Shown here: one piece after another, positions 11,487 to 23,327 of the stretch
Layout: each line of letters begins with the position of its first letter
Numbering within the stretch: position 1 is the first letter of the stretch
Origin: Atkinsonella hypoxylon
Lineage: Eukaryota > Ascomycota > Sordariomycetes > Hypocreales > Clavicipitaceae
Assembly (NCBI GenBank): GCA_000729835.1
Contig: JFHB01000016.1
Location: forward strand, 186,001 to 250,000
Direction: 5' to 3'
Length of the DNA stretch: 64,000 nt
Made by a program: the position numbers and the translations under genes
Notes under the pieces: generated by a model
The model's database searches: none
What the model was told of the DNA's origin: nothing
Seen by the model: the letters and a program-made list of their open reading frames with translations, nothing else

Positions 11487-14400
11487 CGAATGCCGTCGCC
11501 GCTACATTTATGCACAGTGCAACGACTACGTCCTCAGCCAAAACCCTGCTCGGGGCCGAAAACCGATGTGAGTCTCCTTTTTTATTTATTTTACTCCCTT
11601 TTCTTTTCATGTTCATGACACATGCATTGACATAAAAATCTGTGCCAGGTCTCCGCAAACTCCGACTGGTAGTAATGCCTACCAGGTCAATGTGAACCGG
11701 ACCAAAACCAAGAAATGGGTCGAGGCAAAGGTGCAAAGCTACGATGGCGATGACTGGGGTGCTGACGAATATGATGACGACGAACCTGAGCCAATGCCCG
11801 CACCACCAATGCCAAAGCCTCCAGCTTATATCACTGGATCTAGAAAAATTAGTTTGCCGTCTCTCCAGACGCAACAGCCAACCACTGGTTCGATTCAATC
11901 GGCCCATGTGAGGAGCGTATCACCGCCCGAAGTTCTAGTTTCAACTTCGCCAAGTACTAGAACCCCTGATAACTTGGCAAAGACGTCGCTCCCGCATGCC
12001 ACAAACCTTGCGCCTGATTCTCATGCTGCGTCAAGTCAATTGCAACCACGCACGGAAACCTCATCAAGAGAAGCCGCAGTTAGCGAAGATGGTAAACCCG
12101 GAAGATCAGCGCACCCCACTGGAACATATAGAATTATGAAAGCAGAAGACGAGGAAGAAAGACAATCCGCGGACGTGGCTGCTCCAAAGTCGACTTTTGC
12201 CACAGGTAATTCGAGGTTCGATTCGATTGGTCAAGATGAGAACTTCAATGTTACAGACAAAACTGAGCCCCAAGAAGAAACTAATCGACATATCGGCCAC
12301 AAACCGCAACTGCTATCAACAAGTCCAAAGCTGCCTGACTTGGCTAGATTGTCTTCTTTTGGAACAGACCTTTTCTCCAATAACGAAGATGGCTTTTCGG
12401 TGGACATGTCGCCGATCAAGCAATCGGGTGGAAGCTTTTTGGATTCGCCGATAATCCAGTCGGAACCGGCGCCGGCACCAGCAAGTCCAAACACCGAGCA
12501 TGCTGCAGTTGCCTCCAGAGCCGTCATGGGCGACAATGAAGTAAATGAATCAAGCATCAATCGCGAATTGGAAGATGTCGCCGTTCAGTCGCCAGGGTCG
12601 GAGAAGCAGACAAGTCCCATATATCCTACGTCAAATAGCACGGATATTCTTACAAGGGAGGTCACCCTGCCAGTCTCTTATACGAATTGGCCTGCAGATC
12701 ATCCAGCTTTGAGTCCGGAAGCTGGGATTGACAGCATTGCTCCGCTAAGAACACCGAGTCCTCGAGTACCAGCTCGTCCGGTAGCTGAAAACTCCCCCCC
12801 AGAGTCAGCAGCAGCTCCGACCAAGAGGAACTTGAGCACCCACAACGTCGGGACCAGTCACGGAACAGAAAATGAGCGCATTAGGTCCCGACAGGCCACC
12901 ATCGACACGATGGCTTCGTCCCCGGTCAAGGACAATGATTTGTTGAGTGATGAAATACTGAAATCGTTGAGTTCAGCTGGAACACCTGCTCCTTCATTCA
13001 ATAGACGACCTGGCAGTACAGCCTCATCAGAACAGAGCGGCGCGAAAGATGGCACTTACATACTGCAAAATAGCGAAGACTTTCACGAGGCGCCGCAAGA
13101 CACCACTAAGTCTCCTGGCACTTGGGCTAATATCCCGCCGATCTCTGAGGTTCCCGGTATGAAGGATGTATCTGTGAGCCAAGCCTCTGTTAGCCCAACT
13201 GAGAAGGCATCGGAATTGCTTGTGTCACCTCAATCAGCCACACTGCGACGAAGATTCTCCTGGGAGGCGGTGGAAGAGGCCTCACAGGCGCAAGCTCAAC
13301 GACAATTAGACCCAACGACTAGTCACCCTGATGCGCCTGGCGTGAAGAAACAAGAGGATGATGGTCTCCAGCACTCGGCCGCTATTTATAGTCAACCTTG
13401 GACAGATTCCCCAAATGCAGACGGTAAAACCTCTCCTGCTGTAGGGAGTCTCCCCCAGGTTTCAACCGGTAGCAGTCAACCGCCAGGTTTCCAGCAGTCC
13501 GTTCCTGAAGCGCATTCTCCCATATCTTCCGAGAGCCTCAACAATTCGGCACCAGTCCGCGCTGTTAACCCACTTTATCTAGCAAACGAGACAGCACTTG
13601 CTCGTACAGATACAAGTTTGGTGTCCCCTATCTCTCCTTCCGAACATCATCTTACACTCACTGGACAAAACAGTCCTAGCCCTATGACAGTCTCCTCTCC
13701 CCTTGCTTCTGAGTCTTCACAGCCACATCCTCAAACTATGGGTTTTCGCGAGATAATGGGTCTTGGTAGCTCGAAGGAACGAATAGCTAAGTACAATGAG
13801 GCTCGAGAAGTACTACTGTCAACAGAATCTGGTCTCCAGAGCTGGCTGATCCATTTAAAGAACGATTATCCTGACATAACCACTGGCTCTCTTTCCAGTG
13901 TGCAGGGCTCGCGGCAGGCGACTCCAGGTGTAAATGCCGCAGGTCACGGCAGCACAAATAGCCCGTCTTCCCAACAGCCTTACTATCAACAATTCCTCAA
14001 CGCTAGTTCGACAAATACAGCAGCTTCGTCTACCAGTCGCAGTCGGTTGGCGGGCTTGCCAATACCCGGTCAAGCATCTGGCAGCACATTCGGACACTCT
14101 GGAGGCCAAATCGGAACCAAGAGCAAAGAATTCATGCACTCAGCTGGTAAAATGGGTAAAGGGTTGCTAAGCAAGGGAAAGAGCAAGTTGCGCGGCACTG
14201 GCGACAAGGTATTTCATTGATTGCATTTCGCATTTATTCTCGATTCCTTCAAACTTGATTCCGCAAAGAGTAGTCTCTTTCATTCGCTTTTCCCATGATT
14301 ACGAATTATAACTCAAAATTATTTGTGGCGAGCGTATCGCTGCATGCTGGATATACAGCACCTTGACCCTTGCGGCGAACTCTACGGTGAAACGAATTTT

Positions 14401-17400
14401 ATACGCGTCTAAGGCAGTTCGTGAAGTAGTGAAGAGATGGAGGGTAATGATTTTGAGATATACGCGGCATGCCTCCCCTTGATGTCTGCAAGGCTTCACT
14501 TCATATAGTCGCAACACCAATCTATAGTCACTTTTCCTTTATTAAGAAGAATGGGTATTAATGATTTATTCTGATGACAGGGCGAAGCGGTTCCTCCAAG
14601 TGAACGACCTAAAACTACAAAAGCTGACCGGCGTACTTCATGGGCGCTGAGCCTCGGGTTAAAGTTTCGTGGCGATGGCGATGCCCCACAACAACATGCC
14701 AATGCTAATACCACTCGTCGCGCGCCTCCATCGGCTCAATCAACAGTGGCACCTCAACTGCCTCAAATTCCAGGTGCGGCGCCACTTGATTCGGCGGCTT
14801 ATTCGGAGTTCATGCTGCAGTGGAGACCCACGTCGACGGAGGCCGGGTCGGCTTTAGCGGACATCGATGTGCGGGATCCAACTCCAGCATCTCATTCACA
14901 GTCAGCACATCCGTCAAGGGCCACGGCTGGGTTGAGCAAGCTTGAGATACCCAATTCGGGCTCGCTTTTATCTACAGGAGCACACAGCGCACCCCTGTTG
15001 TCAGGATTTCATGTCTGGAATGGGCAAGATGTTGAACAGGACTCGACAGCCCGGAACACGAACACAAAGGACCAACCCGACGATGAATGGGTAATGGTAC
15101 CTCGAGACTGCTTTGAGCAGCACCAGGCAACGGATCAAACGCACGCTGTTGAAATAAGAAGTGAAGCAGCGTCTCCATTTGGCCGGGTCCTGGAAGACAA
15201 CGGCATTGGCCGCTCTCAACGCCCTCGGCAGGATGGGGAGTCAAACCGGACTTCTTCCTTTATCGGCTTGCCGCCGGTCAAACGTGGATCTACACTGGCC
15301 CTCAGCTCAAAGACAAAGGCTCGTAGAGCTGCTAATCGCTTTCCCATCGAAGATGACGAAGACGAGTCGACAAATCAAGGCAGTGCTGTAGATGGAACAC
15401 TAAATAATGAAGCGACCTCGCTGCCCCAACCACGTCATTTATCTTCATCGAAGGAATCTAGAACTTCTGCTTTTGCAGACATTCATGGCTCCCATATGAC
15501 GGGTTCTATAGCTTCTACTGAGGACGACAAAAACGCAGCGGTTGTTTCGCATCTGGAGGCTGCACCGGACAGTTCTCAAAGAGAGGACGAGATGCAGGCC
15601 CATCAGCTTGCTCTGCCCGAAGCACGATCGAGAGAGTATGAGGGACCAGGAGGCCAAGTCCAAGTTCAACCAGTCAATCAGATGCACAATTCTGAGCAGA
15701 TGCTGCACTCCTCCCCGCGTCTTCCGGCTTCTGGCCCGTGGAAGCTCGAAGAGAGCATATTGACCGAACCACTTAATCCCGTTGCGAAAAATCGCTCTAG
15801 GACAGGCAGCTCACCGCAGCAATTCATATATGGTTTTGACCAGAATACGGGCATGATTTCTAGAGAGTTCTCTCCACAGTCATCACCGCCACGTCCTGCA
15901 CAACCGCAGCTGCAGCCACAGTCGCAACTGCAGCAACCTTACGGGCAACAATCTGAGAATGCGCACATCCAACCGCCAATTCACTATCATGCACCAAACA
16001 GTATGGCGCCGCCTCCACTTCGACGCAGATCAGATGTTCCGCCGTCGTCTGCCCAGAGGTGGCCTGAATTGTTCGCTTGTCCCCCTGACCAACGGCCGCG
16101 CTCAAATTCTCGTGTCGGACCTCAACCTTATCCAGCCTCGTATCAAACGTCTCCCCCTCACACTGAACTCATGATGCCACGGTCTCGGACAAACGAGTTC
16201 TACATTACAGACCTCGGTCCACCCGAGATACAGCATGGTCGTAGGAAGAGGAACTCTGGTTTATTCAAAGATTTGGGTCAGAAATTCACTAGAGCCACAT
16301 CGCGTGATCACCGTGCATTCATGGACCAATATCAAACTCCCACAGAGACTCACGGTGACGAGGCCGACGAATCAGGTGGCAGTGGCTTACATGATCAAAA
16401 AGGTCAGCGGCCCGGCTTTCACTTCGATCGCTCTAATCGTAATTCTGTAGATCGAGGCCCAAGTCATCATGTTAGCACTAGGGAGGATGAAGAAGATGCT
16501 CAGGCGTCTCAGCCTCCTGATACTCCTCGTCGAGCCGAGAAAAGGTTTGGCGCTGGTCTAACAGGCAAGCTTGTATCGTCTGGATTAGCCAAGACCACTG
16601 ACTCAAATCTGGAAACCACCCAAGATGCTCAACCTCAGACACAAGCCTGTAACGAGGCACAAGACGTAAAAAGAAAAAAGAAAAGGTTCTCAGGTATGGC
16701 AAAAGTGTCGATGCTTTTAGGCCGTAACAGACAGGAAGAAGGATCTTTCTCCGCCGAACCACGCGATGACCCATTGAAACTCCCTGCACCACCATTTCAA
16801 CGCCTTGAGCGGTCATGGACGGCTGGCTCCTTGGGAACATGCTCGCAACATCATTCTGTTGACGGAAATCCAGGGCGCCGTGGAAGGCGACGATCTGTTT
16901 CTGGCCTCATAACCGGAATGCTGGGCAAGCGTTCTGCCTCAACGTCGAAACCAGTCGATCCCGTACATCGATTACAGACACAGTCGACTCAAGCTAGCAC
17001 ACACAACCTGCAAGCTGGGAATCATGGAGGTGCTGATACTGAGCACGATGCTGCTGGTCAAAGCAATAAAGAGATAGATGGCGAATTGATTGGACCCTCG
17101 AGTGTGTCTCCGGATCTTTCCGTACCCTCCGGCTGGGATGCTACTGAACATCAGCCAGATAGGCAAACCCATGACCACAGCGCCAAGGACTCGGTGTCTG
17201 ATATCAAAGAGAACGAGGACAAAGCAGAGCCCGCCGGAAGTCATGCACATACCATTGCAGATAACGCCACAATTGAGCCGCATTCGAAACATCAGACGTA
17301 TGCTGATAATCTATCTGCCCTGCCCGCCTCGGAACAGACTGGCCTGCCTTCTGAAAAACCAGTTCGTGTCGACTTGACCAAACCTTCCAATGAGACTCGG

Positions 17401-19164
17401 CCTCAACCGGAGCAAGTTGTACCAGTGAGAACGGATGTGAACTCTCAGCAACAGGCTTTCCGTCAGAGGCTCGCTGGCCCTGGTTCCTATAAGCAGAACC
17501 CACCACAAGCCACGTATCAATTGCATCAAGAATATCAAAATCCGCAGCATTCGCATCAATTTCAAGCAAACCCTCAGGAACAGCAGGGTGAAGCTATGTC
17601 CACGCCGATACATCCCCACCAGGCTGGCAGCTTGAATACACAGTATCCATTGTCGCAAGGGCCTGGAGCGCTACATGATGCCCCTCAACAAATTTCTCAG
17701 TCACAGCAGGCCAGAGAAAGCTCGGGGTTCAGTTTGAAAGGCATGTCGAGGCGGGTGTCTGAGCAAATGTCAAAGTTTGGACAATATAACACACAGCACT
17801 CTAAACCAGAGTGGACTGAACAGAACGGCGGCAACAAGATTCTAGGTGCTTTTAAGAGAAGCTCGAAGCAGTCAGATATTCATACTACGGCACCGATTCA
17901 GGTCGATGCCCCCTGCCAACCTGTGTTTCAGCAACAGACGCAACCACATCAGCCCGTTTACCAGCAAAGCGATTCATCGTACGGCTCAACACAACATCCA
18001 CCTCGACAAGCCGAGCCTCATCCCCAAACCCAACAGTGGCCGCAAAACGCCCATGACTATTCTGGTCCACAGAGATCTATATATGGACCACCTGGCTCCT
18101 TGCCAGCGCCAGGTTTCGGGGGCCATCAAGCGTACTTTCAAGAACATTCAGACCAGGAGCGTCGAGAGGAACGGTCTTTTGCGCAGGCTGGACCTGAACC
18201 ACAATACGATGCAGTTCCTATACCTAAGGCTTATAATGCTGTTCATGGAGAAGGAATGACAGTTCCAACCGCCTATAATGTTGGGCGTCACCATAATTCC
18301 CAAATGCACCAGTCTCCCATGCAGCAACACTCGGCGTTTGTAGCGCAACAAAGTTTTCGCGCTTCTCCACAACATCAAGTGTCGCCACCAACACCACAGG
18401 CATCTTTCCCAAGACAAGACTCTGTGTCTTCGATTAGCATTGTCGCATCCCCCCCAATGCCCCTTCTTGATGACTGCCAGGGAAGTTCCAATCTGGGATG
18501 CGGGATGCGGAGCCCAACAAGAAAGGTCTCGCCTGAACCAAGTAGAGATTTCAAACTGTCCATCTTCACTTCACGGAACTCACCGAACTGTGACTTGCTT
18601 CAGCCAGCCGCAGGTAATTCTCATCTGACCAAACCCATGCCAGACATCAGCCCTGACAGTCGTGCGGCATCTGATGTTGGCTCAGTCTCGCCGCAAAGCA
18701 AATATTCTCCTGTTCCGCAAAAGGAGACTATTACAGACGAAACATACAAACACAAGATGATGACGACCACGCCGCCTCCTCACTCAACTGGCCTGGGAGT
18801 CGATATGAACAAAGACAAGCAGCACGAGGAGGAAAACATCCGTGTTGTAAGACCCAGACTGAATATGGATGAGGAGAATGATAGTGGTAGGATGTGCGAG
18901 TCAAAGTGCAACGTGGCACAGGATAGATTGCCCGAAAAGGGAGAAAAAGAAGAGGCCACCAAGAAATCAGATTATGCTGCCGAACTGGAAGATACCTTTG
19001 GAGCACACCAACGCCGCTCCCGACTTGCCAACCAGGAAGAGAAGATCCGGTGTGATCCGGGAGATGATCCTAATTACCAACCGCAGATGAGCGCAACAAG
19101 TTATCCGGGGCAAGAATGGAATCCATTTGAGGACGCTAACTTTGTGGGCTGTAAAGATGATTAA
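11479..19164 (+). CDS. very large low-complexity, largely disordered fungal protein
   Basis: Three exons (11479-11567, 11649-14208, 14581-19164) give about 2,410 aa. Intron 1 (GTGAGT...GCCAG) splits a Met codon and leads into 'SPQTPTGSNAYQVNVNRTKT', 'KKWVEAKVQSYDGDDWGADE' and an acidic stretch. Intron 2 (372 nt, donor GTATTT, acceptor GACAG, phase 0) joins 'KGKSKLRGTGDK' to 'GEAVPPSERPKTTKADRRTS'. Exon 3 has no usable ATG near its 5' end and a TGA lies in frame just before the acceptor, so it is not a separate gene. Most of the chain is Ser/Pro/Gln-rich and disordered. Islands include 'GFREIMGLGSSKERIAKYNE' (about 720), 'SSFIGLPPVKRGS', 'KRFSGMAKVSMLLGRN', 'GFSLKGMSRRVSEQMSKFGQ' and a C-terminal 'MSATSYPGQEWNPFED'. 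A Gln/Pro tract lies at about 15890-15960. I do not recognise a function; a cortical or trafficking scaffold is only a guess. Confidence 0.75.
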
Positions 19165-19738
19165 CTTTTTAATTTTTTGGATAGCGAATTCTTCGCACTG
19201 CCATATGCGTGAAGCGTGCATGAACTTGTACTATGGAGATGTTGGGCCTACCAGACACTTTTTGTATTATCCGTATGTATCTTCTTTTCGCAAGCGAGCG
19301 GCTTTTATAGATTCTTTGTTTCTATTCAGGCTAATATACTCGGGATTTACTTTCACTCGGCGACGTTGTCTAATCTGCAGCTGGTTATCGTGCATCGCGG
19401 GTTGTCAGAGTTTATTTTATGTCAACACCTTTACATCTCGCGCCAGGTCCAAGTGGGGCGCTCACGACCTAATTCGGCAAGCGGTGACAAAGGGTTGGGT
19501 ATATGCAAAACTCCATACTCCGTCCGTGAAGCTCCGAGCTCGGTGCCGAAATAGTAGAGGCGCCTCGCCTCGCCTCTTAAAAGCGGGGCACCGGCGGCTG
19601 TTCGTCCCATCGTCCATCGTCCATCGTGTCTACAAGATCGACACCATTTAGGGGCATTCTCATGATTGAGAAGTCCAAGTCTTTTTTATAGCCATTGTCG
19701 ACTTTCCACTTTGTCCCGCTCTCCGATGCGTCTCCCAC
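19165..19738. other. 3' flank of the large gene, containing repeat copy A
   Basis: No gene. Contains the left copy of the 49-bp repeat (19242-19290). Around 19612-19624 there is a short direct duplication 'catcgtccatcgtccatcgt'. Confidence 0.6.
19242..19290. repeat. 49-bp direct repeat, copy A
   Basis: Begins TTGGGCCTACCAGACACTTT and ends TCCGTATGTATCTTCTTTTC + G. It matches 20841-20888 in the same orientation with about five differences; the last 20 bases are identical. It lies left of the MFS relic. Confidence 0.85.
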
Positions 19739-20607
19739 CATGACAACCGCCAATGAAGCGACGCTGCTGATCGCCCATGAGGTCCATCACCATGAAGTCA
19801 GATGGAAACAGGGACATTCAACTTGTTCATGAAGAGGTGGTTCACCAAGCGATTTGGCCCGCGGCTCGCGCTCATGGTTCAGACTTCTGTGCCGGCCGTT
19901 CGGATGGCGACGCAGATTCTGGGCGTCCTGATGATTATTCAGTGCACGCAGCTTGTTACTATCCTGGGGGGGGACCCGCGGGACACACGTGAGGTTTCTT
20001 CTTTGGTTTTCTACTTTGTTTTGTCGAGCAGCGACATGTTTCTCCGTGGCAGAATTTTTTTTTCCCATGGTGCTAATTCGCTGTGGTGACGACAGTCTTG
20101 GGGTCAACATTATTGCAGGCGAGGTCGTTGAGCCGATGAGGCGGACGGCCGTGTTTGGCATGCTTCAGGGGGCCATCATGCTGGGCCGAGCAAGAGGGTA
20201 TCTGGGTACGTACCAGGCTCTGGTTATGAAGGAGGTATCAAGACGAGGTGCTGAGCTTGCATCCGCAGCCGGTGGCATGATTGGCGATGCCGTGGACATC
20301 CGGACGCCCTTTGACGTTGCGTGCGTGTCGTTCCTGGTCTCGTGCGCCTACGCATACTTCTTCCTGCCGTACATTGCGCCAGAGTCCATGTCCAGTGCTG
20401 CCAAGGCCGCGCAGAAGCAGGGCGGAGGCTTTCTCGCGCCGTTGCGAATCCCTCTTGCTGCAGAGGCTGCGGCATCCTGATGGGAGACTTTGCTCGGCAC
20501 TATGGCGTGATTTTTCTGACCGGACAAGAATGGTCCCCGATAAACGTGCTCTCTTTCTCCGCAGGCTGTTTGCAATGGGGAAAAACACCAACATCACTGT
20601 TTCCTAG
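19739..20607 (+). pseudogene. truncated, frameshifted MFS transporter relic
   Basis: Starts 'MTTANEATLLIAH' and is soon out of frame. MFS-like sequence appears from 'FNLFMKRWFTKRFGPRLALM' (19808 on) through 'IIQCTQLVTILGG', 'LGVNIIAGEVVEPMRRTAVF', 'GMLQGAIMLGRARGYL', 'GGMIGDAVDIRTPFDVACVS' and 'YAYFFLPYIAPESM'. Two introns still make sense: about 19988-20094 (GTGAGG, branch GCTAAT, CGACAG) and about 20211-20266 (GTACGT...CGCAG, restoring GYL/AGGMIGDA). The frame breaks at an 8-G run (19965-19973), where six or nine G would be in frame, and again after 'FLAPLRI' (about 20450). The latter leaves a short 'GDFARHYGVIFLTG' in another frame. The C-terminal half of the transporter is absent. Not functional as a 12-TM protein. 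Confidence 0.75.
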
Positions 20608-20840
20608 GCCCACAAACCCGTAGTCTCGCCTTTGCAGCACCCATGCCATCAGTGCTCATTTTACCATGATGGTAATTTCTATTGCTCTCCTCGTATCGTC
20701 CCTGTTTGTGCGGGTCACCGTAGGATTCTGCTGGAAATGAGCAGGGTAATGACAAGAAAAGGAACGGCCATGACCGTGGCACCAGTTTCAGATTCGATCA
20801 CGATACTGTGGCGCTTGCTGCTCTATCTCATTATTAGAGC

Positions 20841-20888
20841 TTGGGTCGGCAGACACTTCTTGTATAATCCGTATGTATCTTCTTTTCG
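20841..20888. repeat. 49-bp direct repeat, copy B (48 bp)
   Basis: Same orientation as the copy at 19242-19290, one base shorter, roughly 90% identical. Lies right of the MFS relic and 100 bp from the end of the Zn2Cys6 gene. Confidence 0.85.
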
Positions 20889-20990
20889 ATGATAATCATA
20901 AATTGACCTTCCCAAGATCGAGAAAAGAACATATTTAGTCATATATATGAACGAGAAGCATTAACTCAAGCTGCGTGCCAGAAGCAACTT

Positions 20991-23327
20991 CTACTCTTCC
21001 AATGCCGAAATTCTCTGATCAAATACCACTTTATCCGCTGGAATCAAACTCATTTCATCTCCTTTGAGGCTCAGATATGAGGCGCTACGGACTTGAGTCG
21101 GCCTCGCTCTTACAGCGCCTGCGTTCAGTAACCGTTGCACTCTGGGAGATAGGTCAAGAGCTCTTTGTTCCGAAAGAACATGGAGTTCCAGCAAGATTCT
21201 ATTGACCTGGGGTACGAATTGCCCGGCTTTATAAAGTAATTCGCAGCCTCTCCATGCAGTCTGCCCATGCGGTCCAGTCGATAACCTATTCAACAACAAA
21301 TGCTTGACTGCTATTCCACACGCGTACAAAGGCCAAAAATCGTGCCAAAAGGCAAACGCTGCGTCATAACCCATAATGGCGTGAATGATAGAGTCGCTGT
21401 GAACCTGGATGAGAGTCCGTGCTGCTTGTCCATTTTGGAAACCCAGAAAGGGCGAACGATCGAAAGGCTCGAGCAGGCTTATGCAAGCCCAGTGGTACAA
21501 GACACTTGTACTTGTTAGCGATGGATAATGGAGGCTGAAACGGATATTTGGTAGCTATCGATGGTCCAGTGGCACTTACAGCAAATTGGTCCATGTAGGG
21601 ACGATTGAACTTGAGCTCTGGAAGCGCTGCGCGTTTGACTGATTCCAGTTCAGTAGCCGATTGTAGATGTTAACGGCGCCGCGGTGGTCAGGCATGATCA
21701 TTATGGTGTTCGCTTCTGTAGCAACTAGCGACTCGGCTACCAGACGAGACAGCTCAAACTCGGCCTGGATAGCATCAAACGCAAAACTGACTCGAGATTT
21801 ACTCGAGTCCGGATACGGAACCCACAACTGGTTGATACTCCCTTGCATATTCAAGGGCGGCGTCGGCCACATGGGAGCCAGTAAGTGCGTGGATGAGTTT
21901 CTGGGAATGCCCGGGCTTGTAATGAGGCAAAGCCTCCTGTCGAACTATCAGTAGCCGCTGCATTATCAAGCTTGTTTAGCTTCAACTCACACATTAAGCG
22001 CATACAACCCGCTCAAAGTATATGCCATTGCTTCTTGCGCCTTGGCACGTTCGTGCAAGTCACTTGGGAGCAGACAGGCGTTAAAGAGAGCATCGACAGA
22101 CCGAATGTCAATCAGAGGCCCACATAAGGGCATTCTTCCATTTCTCGATTCACCAAAAGCAGCTTCATACACGGAGAGAATGGCAGCTGCCAGAATGGAC
22201 GCTATACTCGATATATGTGGTTGGGAGCTCAACAGTCTTTTCGCCTCTTGCGCAAATTTCTCAGCATCAAGTCTGATGAGATTTTCCTTATCACACTTGC
22301 AGCAACTCTAGCCTTGGGTTAGTAAATGAGAATCTTGAAGACATGACGGATTTGACACGCTTCGTACCACGGCATATGCTATTACAGAGTTGATTAGATC
22401 ATCGGAGCAAAACTGAGATATGAAGGGATCAGGCTGTCCTTTACCGTCTCCTCGAGACAAGCAGATGGCTTCGACGAGCACATAATATTGAACAAGACGA
22501 GAGAGAACGGTATCCCAGGTCCAAAACAGTTTGAATACATGGTTAAGAGACGCATCGTCGTCGCTAACGCTTGTCCATCGTGACAGCGGTAAGCAGCCGC
22601 AGTGACTCAACAAGCTGGACCTAGTTCGTGGCAGATGGTGCTGCTCATTTAATCCATCCACAATCGCTGGGAATCCGGCATTGGGGATCTCTGGGTTCAG
22701 AGAACTGTCCGGCGGGCTGTAGCGGTGCTCTGGCCCTGACCTGATATTGTCCCGGCTTCGAGCTTGTCTCATGGACCTCAACACGTTGAATGCGTTTTGC
22801 TCGGACCCTGTGCAAAGAGCTTCCACGGCGTTTCTAAGGGCCCCGTACGACTCTTGCAGTGCGCGATGTCGTTGGCATAGAGCAGACTCCCGCGTGTTGT
22901 ATTTGCATTCGGCATTGGCTTTCAGGCAGGGCGAGCAGCACGGTCGATTGCCGTCGCACTTGAGTTCAGTCAGACTTGGCTTCAACTGCGCGGCAAGCCC
23001 GGATACATACCCTGATTTTTCTCTTTCGGCATCCTCGGACAGTCTAAGTTTCTGTGACCTTTTCTCCTGTCGACTCAGCAAGTCTTACTCACTTTCACAA
23101 GCTATGGCTACACCCTGTCGTCGATGCGACGTGGGGTTTGGCTGTTGGTCAGGGGCTAGGGACTGCGGCACAAAGGCAGGCTTCGGCTTCGGCTTCGGCT
23201 TCGGCTTCGGCTTCGGCAATAGCGGCCTCTGGAAGTTGTTTGGTTGTGTCTCGCGCTCCCACATGCCTATCTTATCTTTCACGCTGACACGGATCGGACG
23301 GGTTGGACGAGATGGAATTTGGGACAT
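20991..23327 (-). CDS. Zn2Cys6 binuclear-cluster transcription factor
   Basis: 680 aa in six exons (23327-23093, 23033-23011, 22958-22368, 22307-21991, 21936-21580, 21510-20991); every junction keeps phase. Exons 1-3 together rebuild the zinc cluster: 'GVAIACERCRKRKIRCDG' followed by 'CCSPCLKANAEC', i.e. C-x2-C-x6-C, then C-x2-C-x6-C. Exon 2 is only 23 nt and carries the second Cys and the basic loop. The N-terminus has a Lys-Pro repeat from a hexanucleotide run. After the cluster comes a short coiled stretch (residues 115-145). The middle has the helical fungal-TF regulatory region with 'KRLLSSQPHISSIASILAAA' and 'LNMQGSINQLWVPYPDSSKS'. It is a nuclear DNA-binding regulator of local or metabolic genes, read divergently from the PaaK-like ligase 680 bp away, which is its most likely local target. 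The acceptors of introns 1 and 2 are GAG and AAG, weaker than usual. Confidence 0.88.
23179..23217. repeat. GGCTTC hexanucleotide microsatellite (6 units) inside the TF exon 1
   Basis: Six perfect GGCTTC units plus GGC on the plus strand. On the coding (minus) strand this reads Lys-Pro repeats in the N-terminal tail, before the zinc cluster. Unit number could vary in steps of two residues without a frameshift. Confidence 0.95.

Noticed and set aside
14746..19164. Large exon 3 as an independent gene starting at 14746
   Set aside because: 14746 is a GTG, not an ATG; no in-frame ATG occurs until 'SEFMLQW', and a TGA closes the frame just before the splice acceptor, so it is better read as a spliced exon.
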